Positions 42,748 through 50,689 of a stretch of DNA of 64,000 nt are shown piece after piece. The notes under the pieces were generated by a model. It searched no databases, was not told where the DNA came from, and saw nothing but the letters and a program-made list of their open reading frames with translations. The number at the start of each line of letters is the position of its first letter. Positions within the stretch are counted from its first letter, which is position 1. Source of the DNA: UBA5420 sp964485345 (GTDB taxonomy: Bacteria; Bacillota; Limnochordia; Darwinibacteriales; Darwinibacteriaceae); contig CAZAJB010000005.1 in NCBI GenBank assembly GCA_964485345.1, forward strand, positions 1-64,000, written 5' to 3'. A program made the translations under genes and the position numbers.

Positions 42748-43423
42748 GAACCCCTTCCAAGCCTTGACGGTCTTTAATCAGGATTCTACGTTGCCCAATT
42801 TGATCGATGAGACCCAGCTCTTGAAAGGATGACAGCTTGCGGCTTAGGGTCTCGCCCGTCGTTCCTATCTGCGAAGCCAAATCCCTCTTGCTCATGGGTA
42901 GCTCAATCTCTCCATCGTCCGGGCTCAAATCCAGAAGAGCCTGGGCTAACCGTCTCTCTACCGAATGAAGGCTGATATCCTCCAGGAGTTGCTCCGTTTT
43001 CCCCAGGCGCTGGCTGAGTTCCTCTAGAATCTTGAACGCAATCGTCGGGTATTTCGCCATGAGCTCCCTGAGGGGGGCAGCGTCAATTACGCACATGCTA
43101 CTCTCCTCTAAAGTCCCTGCATAGTCGCCCATGGGAACGTTGCTAAAGAGGGTTAATTCGCCCAGGAAGTCCCCTGCACGTAGCACTCGCAGCACTTGCT
43201 CTTTACCTGTATCACTCAAGCGATAGACCTTGACGCTTCCAGAATGAATGACGAACAGACTCTCCACGGTATCATCCATGGCATAAATCGTTTCGCCTTT
43301 TTGCACCGTCAACTCGCGGGTAATCTGCGCCACCTCCATCATCTCGTCTTGATTGAGACTGTGGAAGATCGGAACCCGGGTTATGCAATTGGATTCTCTA
43401 TCGTGCTCACAATGGCACTTCAC
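42734..43423 (-). CDS. Crp/Fnr-family transcriptional regulator
   Basis: A 229-residue protein with an N-terminal cNMP-binding-type beta-roll (YAMDDTVESLFVIHSGSVKVY, AGDFLGELTLF) and a C-terminal HTH (MSKRDLASQIGTTGETLSRKL). It has three N-terminal cysteines (C3, C5 and C13) and a fourth in EESSMCVIDA near residue 111. Four Cys of this arrangement recall the [4Fe-4S] ligands of FNR, although the spacing is not that of E. coli FNR, so oxygen or NO sensing is likely but not proven. Start ATG follows AAGGAGGAG. Confidence 0.9.
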   Translation of the reverse strand: MKCHCEHDRESNCITRVPIFHSLNQDEMMEVAQITRELTVQKGETIYAMDDTVESLFVIHSGSVKVYRLSDTGKEQVLRVLRAGDFLGELTLFSNVPMGDYAGTLEESSMCVIDAAPLRELMAKYPTIAFKILEELSQRLGKTEQLLEDISLHSVERRLAQALLDLSPDDGEIELPMSKRDLASQIGTTGETLSRKLSSFQELGLIDQIGQRRILIKDRQGLEGVRESG

Positions 43424-43489
43424 AGCATCTCCTCCTTCTGCTTTGGCACCTTCCTAGGATAATTCACCGTCAAGCCGTTGACTCCTGCA

Positions 43490-43582
43490 GTGGGCCGAGA
43501 CAGCGCCCACAGGTCTAGTGTATTCATCCAGGCTGAGATCAAGAATCCCCACTTGAGAGAAGGACTAGTGGGGACTGTCTCG
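43490..43582 (-). ncRNA. Possible structured RNA between the P-II-like and fnr-like genes
   Basis: Three complementary pairings are seen: an 8-bp stem (TCCCCACT 43546-43553 with AGTGGGGA 43567-43574), a 6-bp stem (GTGGGC 43490-43495 with GCCCAC 43505-43510), and an 8-base pairing of the second hairpin's loop (CGAGACAG 43496-43503) with CTGTCTCG at 43575-43582. Together these could form a pseudoknot. Leftward strand is assumed from the neighbours. Not a known family to me. Confidence 0.3.
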
Positions 43583-43585
43583 CTT

Positions 43586-43936
43586 CTATTTCGTTGGATT
43601 CAAGGGGTACACCTTACCAATTGGCACAGAGAACATGAAACCTACACTTGGGTGCTGAACATCTCCGAGGACATCCTTCACCGCATCAACCGTTCGCTCC
43701 ACCAGTTGCTCGCTATCTACGACTGTAAAAATGGTCTTGTTATAGGGTCTAGCCCCTTCCATGAATGTCTTCAATGAGCCAAAAAGGGGCAAATCCCTTC
43801 CCCTCGTGCTCTGTAACGCACTAGCCATCCCTTGGCTATCTAGAATCGTTGCTCCCTGCACTCCCACATCCACGAAGCGAGCTAAAATTTCATCGAGACA
43901 ATCCGTTTCGTTCAAGACCAGAAACAAAGCGTACAT
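43586..43936 (-). CDS. P-II-like protein
   Basis: A 116-residue protein with the ferredoxin-like fold pattern of P-II relatives: MYALFLVLNETDCLDEILARFVDVGVQGATILDSQGM at its start is the beta-alpha-beta with the GATIL strand, and a second beta-alpha-beta follows (KTIFTVVDSEQLVERTVDAV). A classic T-loop Tyr is not evident. It follows the antiporter gene by 22 bases and should be co-transcribed, so it probably regulates the antiporter. AGGAGGG precedes the ATG at 43936; the longer frame to 44020 is antiporter coding. Confidence 0.75.
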   Translation of the reverse strand: MYALFLVLNETDCLDEILARFVDVGVQGATILDSQGMASALQSTRGRDLPLFGSLKTFMEGARPYNKTIFTVVDSEQLVERTVDAVKDVLGDVQHPSVGFMFSVPIGKVYPLNPTK

Positions 43937-43958
43937 ATTGTCGCCCTCCTTTGATGAT

Positions 43959-45146
43959 CTACCTAATTGTGGACCCCATGCCGCGGATTTCTCCAGCCCT
44001 TTGAATAGCAGTCTTAGCAATGATGGGACCTATGATTTCGTATAGTAAGCCACTGACAATGATGATGGCAATGACCACAGCGCTACTGTCTGGCAAATGA
44101 TGCCGTGCCAAGACCGCTAGGGCGATGGATAATCCCCCTTGGGGAAGTAGCGTTGCTCCCAGATATTTCCCTACGGCCGCCTCCGCCCTGATACCTCTCG
44201 AGCCAAGCCAAACCCCCGCGAATTTGCCGGCAGCCCGGGCCAATATATACCCCACGACCAAGAAAGCGGCATTCCAGAGGACACCTAGATCGAAACTGGA
44301 ACCGGCTATGGTAAAAAGGAGTAGGTAAACCGGTGGTGTAAAGTGATTTAGGCCGAAAAAGACGCGATTGGAGTTTTGCGTCAAGTTTACCAAGACTGTA
44401 CCCATCATAATATTAGCCAGTAATGGAGACAAGGCCAAAGACTTAGCGAGACCGGTAGCGGCAAGAATCATACCGAGCGTTATCACCAAGAGCTCATCAC
44501 TGTCTCCGGCTTTCTGCCCAAGAAAGGTCAGAGCCAATCCGAGCAGCACGCCAAGTACCAGACCGCCAGCGATTTCCAGCAAAGGCCTGGCCAGCACCTG
44601 CCATGCGCCGACATCTGCTCCCGGCGCAAATGTCCGAGCAATGGATATGGCGACGCTAAAAAGTACAACGCCTAAGACTCCGTCTAAGGCTGAGACGGGT
44701 AACAGCATTCGTGTGACAGGACCGTCCGAACGATATTGTCGCATTACCATAATCGTGGCAACGGGGGCGGTAGCCGCGGCAAGGGATGCCATCATCAGGC
44801 TAAAGACAAAATCTTGTTTGAACAGAAAAAACATGGCGCAAAAAACAAGCACAACAGCGCCGGCCACTTCGGCGAAGGTGATGATCACAAAGGGCGCGCC
44901 TAATTTCTTCATGTCCCGTACCACAAACTCACTGCCGATCTTAAAGGCGAGGATAGCTACGGCGATCTCAACTACAATCTTTAGAAATGGAAGATCTTGA
45001 TTGGTAAGGAGTTTCAAGCATGAAGGACCTAAGACAATGCCTGCGATGACAAAACCAAAGATATTGGACAGCTTAAATGTCTTGGCTAATCTGCCTGCTA
45101 AGCATCCGACTAAGACAACGATTGCGAGCTTGAGCAACATATCCAT
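43959..45146 (-). CDS. Cation:proton antiporter (CPA family)
   Basis: A 395-residue membrane protein with about 12 helices of the CPA2-like Na+(K+)/H+ exchanger family. It has the opening VGCLAGRLAKTFKLSNIFGFVIAGIVLGPS, then a block of helices with ALDGVLGVVLFSVAIS bearing the conserved Asp-containing unwound region, and LPQGGLSIALAV near the end. No C-terminal KTN/TrkA domain is fused; instead a P-II-like gene follows. AGGGGGT sets the start at 45146. Confidence 0.88.
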   Translation of the reverse strand: MDMLLKLAIVVLVGCLAGRLAKTFKLSNIFGFVIAGIVLGPSCLKLLTNQDLPFLKIVVEIAVAILAFKIGSEFVVRDMKKLGAPFVIITFAEVAGAVVLVFCAMFFLFKQDFVFSLMMASLAAATAPVATIMVMRQYRSDGPVTRMLLPVSALDGVLGVVLFSVAISIARTFAPGADVGAWQVLARPLLEIAGGLVLGVLLGLALTFLGQKAGDSDELLVITLGMILAATGLAKSLALSPLLANIMMGTVLVNLTQNSNRVFFGLNHFTPPVYLLLFTIAGSSFDLGVLWNAAFLVVGYILARAAGKFAGVWLGSRGIRAEAAVGKYLGATLLPQGGLSIALAVLARHHLPDSSAVVIAIIIVSGLLYEIIGPIIAKTAIQRAGEIRGMGSTIR

Positions 45147-45168
45147 GCATAATACCCCCTTAGACCCC

Positions 45169-45197
45169 AATATAGCATATTGATCCTACCCTGTCAA
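45169..45197 (-). promoter_or_regulatory. Sigma-A promoter of the antiporter/P-II operon
   Basis: On the minus strand a perfect TTGACA (45197-45192), a 17-base spacer and TATATT (45174-45169). It overlaps the stop of the moxR remnant. Confidence 0.85.
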
Positions 45198-45397
45198 AAC
45201 AGAACACTCTTCCACACATCCCGCAATGCCCTTTCCGTGCGGGTTACATCCTCGTCATCGATCAAGCAATGACCCCGAGCCAGTAAGCTCGTTAACAGCA
45301 GTTCGGTAACCTCTTCCTTGCCAACTATCACTCGGCTGATATTATCAGCCAAGCTTCTCAATCTATCTCTGCTCATGTTCTCCGAAGGCTGCATCAT
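45194..45397 (-). pseudogene. Decayed moxR-type AAA+ ATPase fragment
   Basis: A 67-residue frame whose middle matches the N-terminus of MoxR ATPases: LADNISRVIVGKEEVTELLL, then TSLLARGHCLIDD, exactly where the Walker A motif (VPGVGKT) should follow. Instead it runs into an unrelated tail (EDVTRTERALRDVWKSVLF) and stops. Intact MoxR proteins have about 320 residues. The tail could be the end of another gene joined by a deletion, for instance in a moxR-DUF58-transglutaminase operon, but that is a guess. Confidence 0.75.
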
Positions 45398-45516
45398 GCA
45401 TCAATGCTCTTTTCCACCTCTTTCATTGAATCCCTTCAACGAATCTAAGAGGTGAATCTAGGTCAAGTGGCGAATTGTGTTTGTTGCATGTTGCACAGAA
45501 ATTCGGGAGGGTCATT

Positions 45517-46302
45517 ATGGACAGACTAAAAAGCATTGACACATTTCTTTTGGATCTTGACGGAACCTTTTACCTCGGTGATCAACTGTATCCCTGGTCT
45601 TTGCCCTTTGTACACGCCTGTGAACGACTGGGCAAGCGCTTTATTTTTGTAACCAACAACTCCTCACAAAGCGGAGACTACTATGTGCAAAAAATCCAGA
45701 CGATGGGTGCTTCCATCACGACGGATCAAGTATTTACCGCTGGTCAGGCCACCATATTCTATCTTAAGAAATACAAGTACCCCAAGAAGATATACCTGGT
45801 TGGCACACCAGCCCTGGAACAAGAATTTAGTGAAGCGGGATTCATACTCACAAAAAAAGACCCAGAAGCGGTCGTTCTGGGCTTTGATCTCACTCTCACC
45901 TATGAAAAACTTGAGCGTGCCTGTTTCTTTATTCGCAAGGGCCTGCCTTTTATTGCCACCCATCCCGACTTCAACTGCCCAACTCCCGCTGGCCCCATTC
46001 CAGATTGCGGCGCAATGATTGCCTTAATCACAGCGTCTACAGGGGTCAAGCCGAAGGTCATCGGCAAGCCCAACCCAGAGATGATCGAAGCCCTACGGGC
46101 AAAGTATGGTCTAGAAGACCCCGGCAAGGTGGCAATGGTCGGAGATCGCCTTTACACCGATATTGCCATGGGAAATGCCGCTGGCATCACCAGCGTTCTG
46201 GTCTTGAGCGGTGAAACCAAGCTCGCTGACGTGAGTACATCAGAGATCCAACCTAGCATCATCGCAGAGAATCTCGGGGAGATTACCAAGAAACTCCTGT
46301 GA
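45517..46302 (+). CDS. HAD-IIA family phosphatase (NagD-like)
   Basis: A 261-residue HAD hydrolase. Motif I is FLLDLDGTFYLG, motif II is FVTNNSS, the cap lies between, motif III Lys in VIGKPNP, and motif IV is VAMVGDRLYTDIAMG. It belongs to the NagD/p-nitrophenyl phosphatase branch, which dephosphorylates sugar or nucleotide phosphates. The start at 45517 follows GGGAGGG; a longer frame begins at 45475. It converges on the TIM-barrel gene with a 20-base overlap, and both may act on sugar phosphates. Confidence 0.93.
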   Translation: MDRLKSIDTFLLDLDGTFYLGDQLYPWSLPFVHACERLGKRFIFVTNNSSQSGDYYVQKIQTMGASITTDQVFTAGQATIFYLKKYKYPKKIYLVGTPALEQEFSEAGFILTKKDPEAVVLGFDLTLTYEKLERACFFIRKGLPFIATHPDFNCPTPAGPIPDCGAMIALITASTGVKPKVIGKPNPEMIEALRAKYGLEDPGKVAMVGDRLYTDIAMGNAAGITSVLVLSGETKLADVSTSEIQPSIIAENLGEITKKLL

Positions 46303-47149
46303 ATTCCCCTGGATGAAAGGCATCGTATCGCAATTCAGCAAGGGATTGACGCAGGTTCTTGAGACTGGCCTCTGTGCCAAAATACGCTTCTTCCAAACCC
46401 GTAAACTCCAGCGCTATCCAGCCCTTGTACCCTTGTGCTTGTAATACTTGAAATAGTTTTTTTAGGGGAACTAATCCCAAACCTATAACACACCCAACAT
46501 AACTCCCGTTCTGTGGCTCTTCATCTAGCTGTGCTAGGCGCACATCAACAGCTCGCACATGGGCAATTTGATCCTTGAGACGTTCTAGAGCCCCGACGGG
46601 ATCCTCCCCGGCGACAAGGCTATTTGCCATATTGAAACCGACTTTTACCTGGGGATCGTTGATTCGCTCTAGGAGATTCGCCACTTGATGGCTTTGGAAC
46701 TGTTCGCTAGAGGGGTTTTCGATGGCAAGGACAAGCTCCTTACCGCGTAAGAAAGGCATTACCATTTCTACGAGGTCCAAAATTAGTGTTTCCACATCTC
46801 TAGCCACAACTGAGGGCTCAAACACCTCTCCGACAATCTGAACATGCTGAGCCTGAAGGAGCTCGGCTACGGCCAGCTCTTCCTTGATCCTGCCTAGCGC
46901 TTGTTCCCGTTCCTTGGTCTGCAGGGGTTTCATGGGATGATGGATATCATAGCAAGACACTTTCAGACCTGTTTCTGTGAGCAAGTTCCTGATCTCGGTG
47001 AAACTCACACCAGAACCTTGGAGGTAGATATCGTCTAGCTCTACACCGTCCACTGCTAGACTTGCTGCGTACTTCAAAAAATCAACGACACCCATCTCTT
47101 CCTGCAAGAGTGATTCATGCACACTCCGCATGCTAATGGCAACCTTCAT
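46283..47149 (-). CDS. Sugar phosphate isomerase/epimerase-like TIM barrel protein
   Basis: A 288-residue xylose-isomerase-like (AP endonuclease 2 family) barrel. It has DFLKYAASLAVDGVELDDIY, an early strand ending in Glu, then KVSCYDIHHP, AIENPSSEQF with metal-binding Glu, VKVGFNMANSLVAGEDP and a late GWIALEFTGLEEAYFG. The metal-ligand pattern is mostly as expected, although the usual His-rich FDxxH is replaced by FNMAN, so the activity may differ. ATG at 47149 follows AAGGAGTGAG. Confidence 0.85.
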   Translation of the reverse strand: MKVAISMRSVHESLLQEEMGVVDFLKYAASLAVDGVELDDIYLQGSGVSFTEIRNLLTETGLKVSCYDIHHPMKPLQTKEREQALGRIKEELAVAELLQAQHVQIVGEVFEPSVVARDVETLILDLVEMVMPFLRGKELVLAIENPSSEQFQSHQVANLLERINDPQVKVGFNMANSLVAGEDPVGALERLKDQIAHVRAVDVRLAQLDEEPQNGSYVGCVIGLGLVPLKKLFQVLQAQGYKGWIALEFTGLEEAYFGTEASLKNLRQSLAELRYDAFHPGEFTGVSW

Positions 47150-47248
47150 GGTTCTCACTCCTTCGTAGGTATTTCGTTATAGCTTATCATTTTATTCACC
47201 GAATGGGGCCCTTTCTCCTTGCCCTGTGGTAGAACTAAATCGTGGATG

Positions 47249-47264
47249 TTTGACGGAAGTCAAA
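47249..47264. promoter_or_regulatory. Perfect palindrome upstream of dinG
   Basis: TTTGAC-GGAA-GTCAAA (47249-47264), centred about 50 bases before the predicted start. Possible operator or small hairpin; not a LexA box. Confidence 0.3.
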
Positions 47265-47307
47265 CTCCAAGGTGATTAAGAAGCAATCAACAAAGGTGGT
47301 GACCAAT

Positions 47308-49248
47308 TTGAGCTTTATCGCTGAAGAACTACTTGGACCAAAGGGCCTCCTAGCCACGACACTTGCCAATTACGAGTACCGCCCAGAGCAGATTAAGATG
47401 TCCAACCATGTTTACCAGGCCCTGAAAGATGAAATCCACGGGGTGATTGAGGCCGGGACCGGCGTAGGAAAAAGTATTGCCTATCTCCTGCCTTTAATCT
47501 ATCATACGGTGGAAGAAAACAAGCTAGCCATTGTGGCTACGCATACGATCACCCTCCAAGAGCAACTCTTCCAGAAAGATATCCCCTTCCTGCTTGAGGT
47601 CTTACCTTATGAGTTTAAGGCAGAAGTATTCAAAGGGCGCAGCAACTATCTTTGCTTGCGCCGTTGGACAGAACTAATCCATGGAAGGGGAGGTCAACTC
47701 AGCCTCCTAGATAATCTAGAGCCCCTGAACCGTTGGGTAAACGAGACCTCCACCGGCGATTTGAGCGACGCCCCAATCTCCATACCCTGGGAACTGTCTG
47801 CCGAGATTCGTTGCGAAAAGGAGAGTTGTCCTGAGGAACTTTGCTCCCATTTTAGCCAATGCTTTTATTGGAGCTTACGCCACCGACTGGGCAAGGCACA
47901 CCTGATCATCACCAACCAAGCGATGCTCCTAGCGGATGCCCGTTCTGAAGGTCGTGTTCTCCCTGCTTTTGATGGAGTTGTCATTGACGAAGCCCATAAT
48001 CTCGAAGAGGTGGCGACAAACGCCTATAGCCATGAGCTGAAACGCTCAGGTTTCCTGGCGTATTACCGCACCGGTACGCAATTGCAGGCTGCGCTGAGAG
48101 ACATTGTACCGGAGTACATTATTCAAGACCTCAATATCATCTTGGATGAAGTGATTAAGGAGGCTGGCCAATATTTCTCCCAGATGGAACCGTTCATTAC
48201 CGGCTTTACAGTTCCCTTAACGGAGCAAAACCGCGCGCATTTTACCCACACCAGCTTAGGTAAGCACATGCAGGACATCCAGGAGATCCTCAAGGAGTGC
48301 AACTTCGATGAAGAAGGAGAGGCCTCTGGTTTAGTAGAACAGTTCGCCTTGTTTACCGATCGATTGTTGACAACCCTTAATCTCATTGTGCTTGGTGGAG
48401 ACCCAAGCTATGCCTATTGGGCAGAAATGCAAAATGGTGAGCCCGCTTTGGTAGCTGCCCCCATTGAAGTTGGCGAGTTTTTGCAGGAGACCCTCTTCAA
48501 GCAGTCCCCTTCGGTTATTCTCACCTCTGCCACATTAAGTACAAACCAGTCCTTCGATTATATCCAAGGCCAGCTAGGGTTAGGGAAGGCGTCGGGATTG
48601 ATCCTAGGCTCACCCTTTGCCTATGACAAGCAAGCTCTCCTATGCGTACCTAGGGAGGCTAAGAACCCCAACCACCCACGCTATGCGCACTACGTGGCAT
48701 ACTTGATCCTGCGCACCCTGGCCCTTACCCAGGGCGGTGTTCTAGCCTTGTTCACGAGCTACAGCCTTATGGACGAAGTAGCTGATACGATCTACCCCAA
48801 ACTCGACGAAGTGGGCTACACTCTATTCAAACAAGGGGATGGGCCTCGCTTAGGACTCATTCAAGATTTCCAAAGCGAGCCACGGTCTTTGCTTTTTGGC
48901 ACCAATAGTTTCTGGGAAGGAATTGATCTACCCGGTCAAGCCCTGCGGGCAGTAGTGATCACGCGTTTGCCATTTACTTCACCTGATCGCCCCGTCACTC
49001 GAGCCCGCCTGCAGGCCATTGAGGATACTGGAGGTAATCCATTCTTAGACTACAGTGTCCCCCAGGCCATTCTCCGCCTCAAGCAAGGTTTCGGCCGCTT
49101 GATCCGTACGAAGACAGACGTTGGCGGAGTCATTATCCTCGACGAACGTATCCTAACCGCCCGGTATGGCGCTGAGTTTCTGGCGTCCCTGCCTCCGGCC
49201 CGTTTCACTCGCGACCTAGACGAGCTCGGCCTCTTGTTCGGAGACTAG
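47308..49248 (+). CDS. dinG: DinG-family ATP-dependent DNA helicase
   Basis: A 646-residue XPD-like superfamily 2 helicase. Walker A EAGTGVGKS (residues 48-56); Fe-S cluster Cys in YLCLRRW and in RCEKESCPEELC, FSQCFYW; DEAH box VVIDEAHNLEE; motif VI QGFGRLIRTKTDVGG. The N-terminal exonuclease domain of Bacillus DinG is absent. The TTG at 47308 has AAAGGTGG 8 bases upstream; a GTG at 47272 would add 12 residues with a weaker site. Unwinds 5'-3' and takes part in repair. Its end overlaps the next gene by 33 bases. Confidence 0.9.
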   Translation: MSFIAEELLGPKGLLATTLANYEYRPEQIKMSNHVYQALKDEIHGVIEAGTGVGKSIAYLLPLIYHTVEENKLAIVATHTITLQEQLFQKDIPFLLEVLPYEFKAEVFKGRSNYLCLRRWTELIHGRGGQLSLLDNLEPLNRWVNETSTGDLSDAPISIPWELSAEIRCEKESCPEELCSHFSQCFYWSLRHRLGKAHLIITNQAMLLADARSEGRVLPAFDGVVIDEAHNLEEVATNAYSHELKRSGFLAYYRTGTQLQAALRDIVPEYIIQDLNIILDEVIKEAGQYFSQMEPFITGFTVPLTEQNRAHFTHTSLGKHMQDIQEILKECNFDEEGEASGLVEQFALFTDRLLTTLNLIVLGGDPSYAYWAEMQNGEPALVAAPIEVGEFLQETLFKQSPSVILTSATLSTNQSFDYIQGQLGLGKASGLILGSPFAYDKQALLCVPREAKNPNHPRYAHYVAYLILRTLALTQGGVLALFTSYSLMDEVADTIYPKLDEVGYTLFKQGDGPRLGLIQDFQSEPRSLLFGTNSFWEGIDLPGQALRAVVITRLPFTSPDRPVTRARLQAIEDTGGNPFLDYSVPQAILRLKQGFGRLIRTKTDVGGVIILDERILTARYGAEFLASLPPARFTRDLDELGLLFGD

Positions 49249-49635
49249 CTCGATATCATAGAGAGGACCGTTTTTTACCACCCGCACCTCCTGGACCACA
49301 TCGCCTACAGTGATTTCTGTCGGTCGCATTTTGCGTGTCACTTGATACAATGTGGATCGAATGGTCGATTCGTTGACGTCATCCCTTGTCTGCCCAAACT
49401 CCTGCACAACAGCCCTGGCCGATACGCCTTCAGGGCTGTCCTTGGCTAGAGCGTGAAGGATAGCCACAATCTGGCTTGTCAAAGAGGGCCCCGTTCCTCG
49501 CCTAGCACCTGTTTCCCTCAGTAGACCGTCCAATTTGCGTAAGTCCATTTCCTTACTGGCCAAACCAACTTGTAGTTCTCGGATTTCTCCCTGCAAAATC
49601 TCGCGGGCTTGTCGAAGCTGCTCCCGATAACTCAT
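49216..49635 (-). CDS. Small coiled-coil and winged-helix protein of unknown function
   Basis: A 139-residue protein. The first 50 residues form a heptad-rich coiled coil (QLRQAREILQGEIRELQVGL), then a helix-turn-helix part (SLTSQIVAILHALAKDSPEG, VSARAVVQEFG, ESTIRSTLYQVTRKM) of winged-helix character, and a strand with YDIELVSEQEAELV at the C-terminus. It is the last gene of the leftward envelope run and overlaps dinG by 33 bases. I do not recognise a family; DNA binding is inference. Confidence 0.65.
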   Translation of the reverse strand: MSYREQLRQAREILQGEIRELQVGLASKEMDLRKLDGLLRETGARRGTGPSLTSQIVAILHALAKDSPEGVSARAVVQEFGQTRDDVNESTIRSTLYQVTRKMRPTEITVGDVVQEVRVVKNGPLYDIELVSEQEAELV

Positions 49636-49659
49636 CTATATCCCCCTTTGGTAACCGTC

Positions 49660-50685
49660 CTACCCCTTAGTATGATCCGGTTCCTCAGGTAATATTACTT
49701 TGCTGGCCCATTTCATTGCCATTAAGGCGAAAATGGTGCCTCCTAATACGATGGGGATATAAAAAACGACGGATCGCCACAACACAATAAAGGTGCTGAG
49801 CAGATCGGCGGTTAAGACACCATCTAATACAAACCAAGCGATACCCTCAGCAACTCCAGCGCCTCCAGGAATCGGCGAAAAAACTGGCGCGATGCCAAAC
49901 AAAACAGCGATGCCATAGCGAAGCCATGGGCTATAGACGCCAAAGCCCGAAAGCAATAAGAAACTTCCTGTGAAGTAGACTACATAGTAGAAGAAGGCTA
50001 TGGCGAAGCACTTGAGGAAATAGGGTCCTCGTCGGACAAAAATGTAGTACATACTCTCCCTAAACTCCTCAATCCAAACCGCGGGTCGCGACTGGTCCTT
50101 CCTGCGAAAAATCCACTTGAAGAAGCGCTTGCTTCGTACGATGAGAACAAGCAGAGTAATTAGAACCGCAATATAGAGTAGGGCACCGATCCGTACCCCG
50201 TTAATATAGCTGGCTAAGTCCGGGGGAACATTCTTGAGAGTAGAAAACACCAAAAGGCCAAGGGAGGCGAGACTCAGTTGTCCGGCCAATCCCCCGGCCA
50301 TCACGATTGCTGTGGCAGTAGAACCCTTAAGGCCCCGCCTATAGAGAAAATAGACAACCAAGGCCCCTCCACCCCCAGCAAAGGGCGTGACGAGGGTAAG
50401 AAAATTGGCAGCACCTAATGTGATGGCCATCTGCCACCAGGGAACATCGTGTCCGGCGGCCTTTGCGAGAGTCCCGATGCGTTGCCCATCCACCACCCAG
50501 GCAGCCAGTACGAAGAAAAGGGCGCCAAAAAAGTAGGTGAGGGGATATTCCCCGAGTTCCTGCAAGACACGGGTGGGATTTGCCATCTTCCAAACAACGA
50601 TCACCAGAGCCGACATACTCACCATGAAAGTGAGAGCTATCCCTTTCCAAGGGATCCGCCATGCGAACTTCTCCGATTTGTCCAT
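49660..50685 (-). CDS. Lysylphosphatidylglycerol synthase TM-region / flippase-like protein
   Basis: A 341-residue protein with about eight helices of the LPG_synthase_TM (UPF0104) family. It shows ANFLTLVTPFAGGGGALVVYFL, and a late FSPIPGGAGVAEGIAWF. Only the membrane (flippase-type) part is present; no lysyltransferase domain follows, so it is probably a lipid or lipid-linked transporter. It starts 4 bases after the SpoIID-type gene, in the same transcript. Confidence 0.88.
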   Translation of the reverse strand: MDKSEKFAWRIPWKGIALTFMVSMSALVIVVWKMANPTRVLQELGEYPLTYFFGALFFVLAAWVVDGQRIGTLAKAAGHDVPWWQMAITLGAANFLTLVTPFAGGGGALVVYFLYRRGLKGSTATAIVMAGGLAGQLSLASLGLLVFSTLKNVPPDLASYINGVRIGALLYIAVLITLLVLIVRSKRFFKWIFRRKDQSRPAVWIEEFRESMYYIFVRRGPYFLKCFAIAFFYYVVYFTGSFLLLSGFGVYSPWLRYGIAVLFGIAPVFSPIPGGAGVAEGIAWFVLDGVLTADLLSTFIVLWRSVVFYIPIVLGGTIFALMAMKWASKVILPEEPDHTKG

Positions 50686-50689
50686 GTCC

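Noticed and set aside
44368..45000. 210-codon antisense frame opposite the CPA antiporter
   Set aside because: Low-complexity Ser/Thr/Lys/Pro-rich shadow of a real membrane gene on the other strand.
47249..47264. LexA (SOS) box upstream of dinG
   Set aside because: The palindrome does not match the Firmicute CGAAC-N4-GTTCG consensus.
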